A stretch of 31,392 nucleotides of DNA from a virus, in IMG/VR virus record IMGVR_UViG_3300025108_006280, positions 1 to 31,392 of that record; one strand, given 5' to 3'. Of the stretch, positions 29,567 through 31,392 are shown in pieces. A program made the translations under genes and the position numbers. The notes beneath the pieces were generated by a model. The model searched no databases. It worked only from the letters and a program-made list of their open reading frames with translations, and was not told where the DNA came from. Every line of letters begins with the position of its first letter. Positions within the stretch are counted from its first letter, which is position 1.

Positions 29567-31018
29567 TCAGCCGATCCGCACCGAGACGTTGGTCTGCGCG
29601 TGGAACGGGAGGACGAAGTCTTTTAGCGCGTACCGGAGCGCGTCAACGCAGTCTTTAAGCTCGTACTTGGGATCGGTGATATCCCAGGATTCCAACGCCT
29701 CGATCAGCAGCTTGCAACGTGGATGCACGTTGATCAGGTCGTTCGCAAACCCCGCGTAGATGTACCGACAGCCCGTGTCCAGCAGCCCAGCGGCCCCGCG
29801 TCCCTCCTTCGCGCCGTCGATGCGGGGGCGCATGTTGTTGACGTGCATGCCGAACGTGCGGGCGATGGAGCGGGCGAGCTCCGCGTTGCTCTTGTAGGCG
29901 ATGCGTGATGCCGCCGGGATGTCACCGTAGGCCCGCCACAGGTCGCGCCACACCAGCCCGTGCCTGCGAAGCATCGAGGCGATATGCCGCCCGAACTCCT
30001 CGCTGGTAGCGGAGCCGACCGCCACGCATTCATCTACGACGTTGATCGCCTCCTTGAGTGCCCCCTCACTGTCGACCCACTGCTGCACCTGACAGAGCAC
30101 CGCAGCTTGCCCGTACTCGCGGCCGGCGGCTGCGTGGTCGACGCCCAGGCAGATGCGGATCGGACCCTTCGCGGGCGAAAGCTTGAGGCCGCTGCGGGCG
30201 TGCTTGCCACGGTCAAACGTCTTGAAGAAGGCGCCGAGGGGCTTGCCCTCCCATGCGCCCGACAGCACCACATCAGCGAACGCTGCCGGCGTGTTCGCCC
30301 ACTGCTCGTCAATCCAGGCTTGATCCATCCTGCGACCCGTGAGCAGCTGGAACGGCTCACTACTCCCGATGGGCGTCAGGTTCTCGACGGTCAAGTCTGC
30401 GTGCGTCTCTGAGAAGATGCCGGCCTCGGTCAGTTCGCGGATCCAGCGGCAGTCAGCGTTGGCCGGCGTGAAGGTCATACCCAGCAGCCCGCCAGTCCTC
30501 ATTAGCCGTCGATCTACCTCTCTGTAGATCTCTAACGTCGAGGGTTCGTCCAGTAACGCGCAATGGACCGTACTGCCCTGCAAAGCCTGGGGACCCTGGC
30601 GCGATGTGCGGAAGCGCACGACGGATCCGTTGTGGAACAAAACGGCTGGATTGTCTTTCCCGTAACCGTTGCGCCCAGACCAGTTGCTAGACGCCTTCTC
30701 ATCAACCGAGGCCACATCCACGAGGCCGCGAAACTTCGCCATGATGGCGACAGACTGCGACCACGACGTGCAGACGATCCAGCACTCCAGCGGGGGCGGC
30801 CTGAATTGGTGCGGGTGGATGCCGAGCGCAAGGTCGATCAGCCAGCGCAGCCCGCCGTAGGACTTGCCGATCTGGTTTCCGGCGCGAAAGCTCTTACGCG
30901 GCGCCGGGTCGAGGTAGAAAGCCTGCTGTGGAGGCGTCCACTGCATCAGGGCGCGCGGGCTGCGCTCCGAGGCTACGGCTAGGTGACGGAGCGCGTCTCT
31001 AAGTGCCATGGCATCCAC
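29567..31018 (-). CDS. Terminase large subunit
   Basis: This 483-residue packaging motor has an N-terminal ATPase with Walker A GNQIGKS (47-53) and Walker B CALLDE (153-158), and a C-terminal RNase H-type nuclease with Asp294 (LGVDHAA), Asp366 (AYGD) and Asp456/Asp459 (KDCVDALRY). It cuts the concatemer and pumps DNA into the portal. Length is normal. It lies just after the candidate small subunit, but seven island genes separate it from the portal gene. Confidence 0.93.
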   Translation of the reverse strand: MDAMALRDALRHLAVASERSPRALMQWTPPQQAFYLDPAPRKSFRAGNQIGKSYGGLRWLIDLALGIHPHQFRPPPLECWIVCTSWSQSVAIMAKFRGLVDVASVDEKASSNWSGRNGYGKDNPAVLFHNGSVVRFRTSRQGPQALQGSTVHCALLDEPSTLEIYREVDRRLMRTGGLLGMTFTPANADCRWIRELTEAGIFSETHADLTVENLTPIGSSEPFQLLTGRRMDQAWIDEQWANTPAAFADVVLSGAWEGKPLGAFFKTFDRGKHARSGLKLSPAKGPIRICLGVDHAAAGREYGQAAVLCQVQQWVDSEGALKEAINVVDECVAVGSATSEEFGRHIASMLRRHGLVWRDLWRAYGDIPAASRIAYKSNAELARSIARTFGMHVNNMRPRIDGAKEGRGAAGLLDTGCRYIYAGFANDLINVHPRCKLLIEALESWDITDPKYELKDCVDALRYALKDFVLPFHAQTNVSVRIG

Positions 31019-31024
31019 CCGCCG

Positions 31025-31297
31025 CTAATGGACCTGCCCGCTCAGGTGCGCAAGGATCTGCTCCCGAGCTGCTGGCGGTAGGCTGTTGATGATATCGCTG
31101 ACCTCGGCCAGCACGGCAAGCGGGTCATCGCTCGCCTTCTCGACGGCGGCGAGCTCCAGCGCGGCGAGCTTCTCATCGAACACCTCGGCCGCTTTGAGGA
31201 GCGTGGCGGCGGCGACCCATGAACCATCATGCTTGGCGAGTGCGGCCCAATCGGTGGCGTCGTCCATACGCTTGCGGAGGCGGTCTATGCGCTTCAT
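31025..31297 (-). CDS. Candidate terminase small subunit, 90 residues
   Basis: Position directly before TerL and an all-helical composition (N-terminus KRIDRLRKRMDDATDWAALA) fit a small terminase, which would recognise the packaging site. There is no clear helix-turn-helix motif and it is short, so it could also be a truncated or diverged subunit. ATG 31297 overlaps the stop of an upstream partial frame. Confidence 0.6.
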   Translation of the reverse strand: MKRIDRLRKRMDDATDWAALAKHDGSWVAAATLLKAAEVFDEKLAALELAAVEKASDDPLAVLAEVSDIINSLPPAAREQILAHLSGQVH

Positions 31298-31392
31298 CTG
31301 GAACCCTCCAGGGCGGTGTTGGCGGTCGGGTCGTCCATTGTCAACGGGGCGCTTACAGTCGTTTTAAATTTAGGCTCGCGCGCGAAAAAAGG
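31294..31392 (-). CDS. Partial gene entering the window (C-terminus)
   Basis: A minus frame is open from the window edge to a TGA overlapping the TerS ATG (ATGA), encoding at least 32 residues ending SAPLTMDDPTANTALEGSR. The typical overlap supports a real gene end. The stretch also holds TTGACA and AT-rich DNA, so a promoter reading is an alternative; I see no matching -10. Confidence 0.4.
   Translation of the reverse strand, partial: PFFAREPKFKTTVSAPLTMDDPTANTALEGSR

Noticed and set aside
31338-31343. TTGACA (minus strand) as the -35 of a terminase promoter
   Set aside because: No acceptable -10 lies 16-18 bases downstream, and the region also reads as the end of an upstream gene with a normal ATGA junction.
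1-31392. CRISPR array, tRNA genes, integrase or attachment site
   Set aside because: None was recognised on either strand. The short repeats present are operators, leaders or gene duplications, without regular repeat-spacer structure. No recombinase motif was seen, so lysogeny cannot be inferred from the regulators alone.

Overview
The window is most of the genome of a tailed double-stranded DNA phage with long-tail (siphovirus-like) morphogenesis genes. It carries TerS/TerL, a portal, a scaffold, an HK97-type capsid, a head-tail adaptor, a tail terminator, a tail tube, frameshifted tail chaperones, a 643-residue tape measure and distal tail proteins. I see no sheath, integrase, tRNA or CRISPR array. 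The DNA is GC-rich, genes overlap heavily (ATGA, GTGA, TTGA or TAGTG junctions), and GTG and TTG starts are frequent. Several promoters sit so close to the start codon that the mRNAs should be leaderless. That habit and the GC content fit an actinobacterial or similar high-GC host, but the host is inference only.

Layout. (1) 1-1071: two small genes and an XRE repressor, preceded by a 235-bp region holding eight TGATCA sites, most of them helically phased. (2) 1069-7121, leftward early operon: SF2 helicase, zinc-ribbon protein, prim-pol/VapE primase-helicase, C5 cytosine methyltransferase, a GNAT-like (possibly Mom-like) protein bracketed by a 107-bp duplication of the methyltransferase 5' end, a truncated methyltransferase start, a 42-residue ORF and a Cro-like regulator. 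(3) 7121-7198: a divergent control region in which one palindrome supplies the -35 elements of both operons. (4) 7198-9715, rightward operon: seven small unknown genes, an ERF annealing protein and a PD-(D/E)XK nuclease. (5) A hairpin between the convergent operons. (6) 9757-26492, leftward late operon (read right to left): portal, scaffold, capsid, adaptor, terminator, tail tube, tail chaperones with a GGGTTTT -1 slippery site, tape measure, large tail/adhesion protein, tail hub, a complete CheY-like receiver domain, a holin-like protein, an M15 endolysin and small membrane proteins. (7) 26541-29486: an accessory island inserted between TerL and the portal, with a DNA ligase and six unknown genes. 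Several island genes share the same first codons and near-identical leaders with UUCG hairpins, and two have twin leaderless promoters. (8) 29567-31392: TerL, TerS and the end of one more gene.

Functionally, the left half replicates, recombines and modifies DNA under two small helix-turn-helix regulators, and the right half builds the virion and lyses the cell. The least conventional parts are the repeat-built island at 26.5-29.5 kb, the duplication around the Mom-like gene, the receiver domain in the late operon and the TGATCA array.
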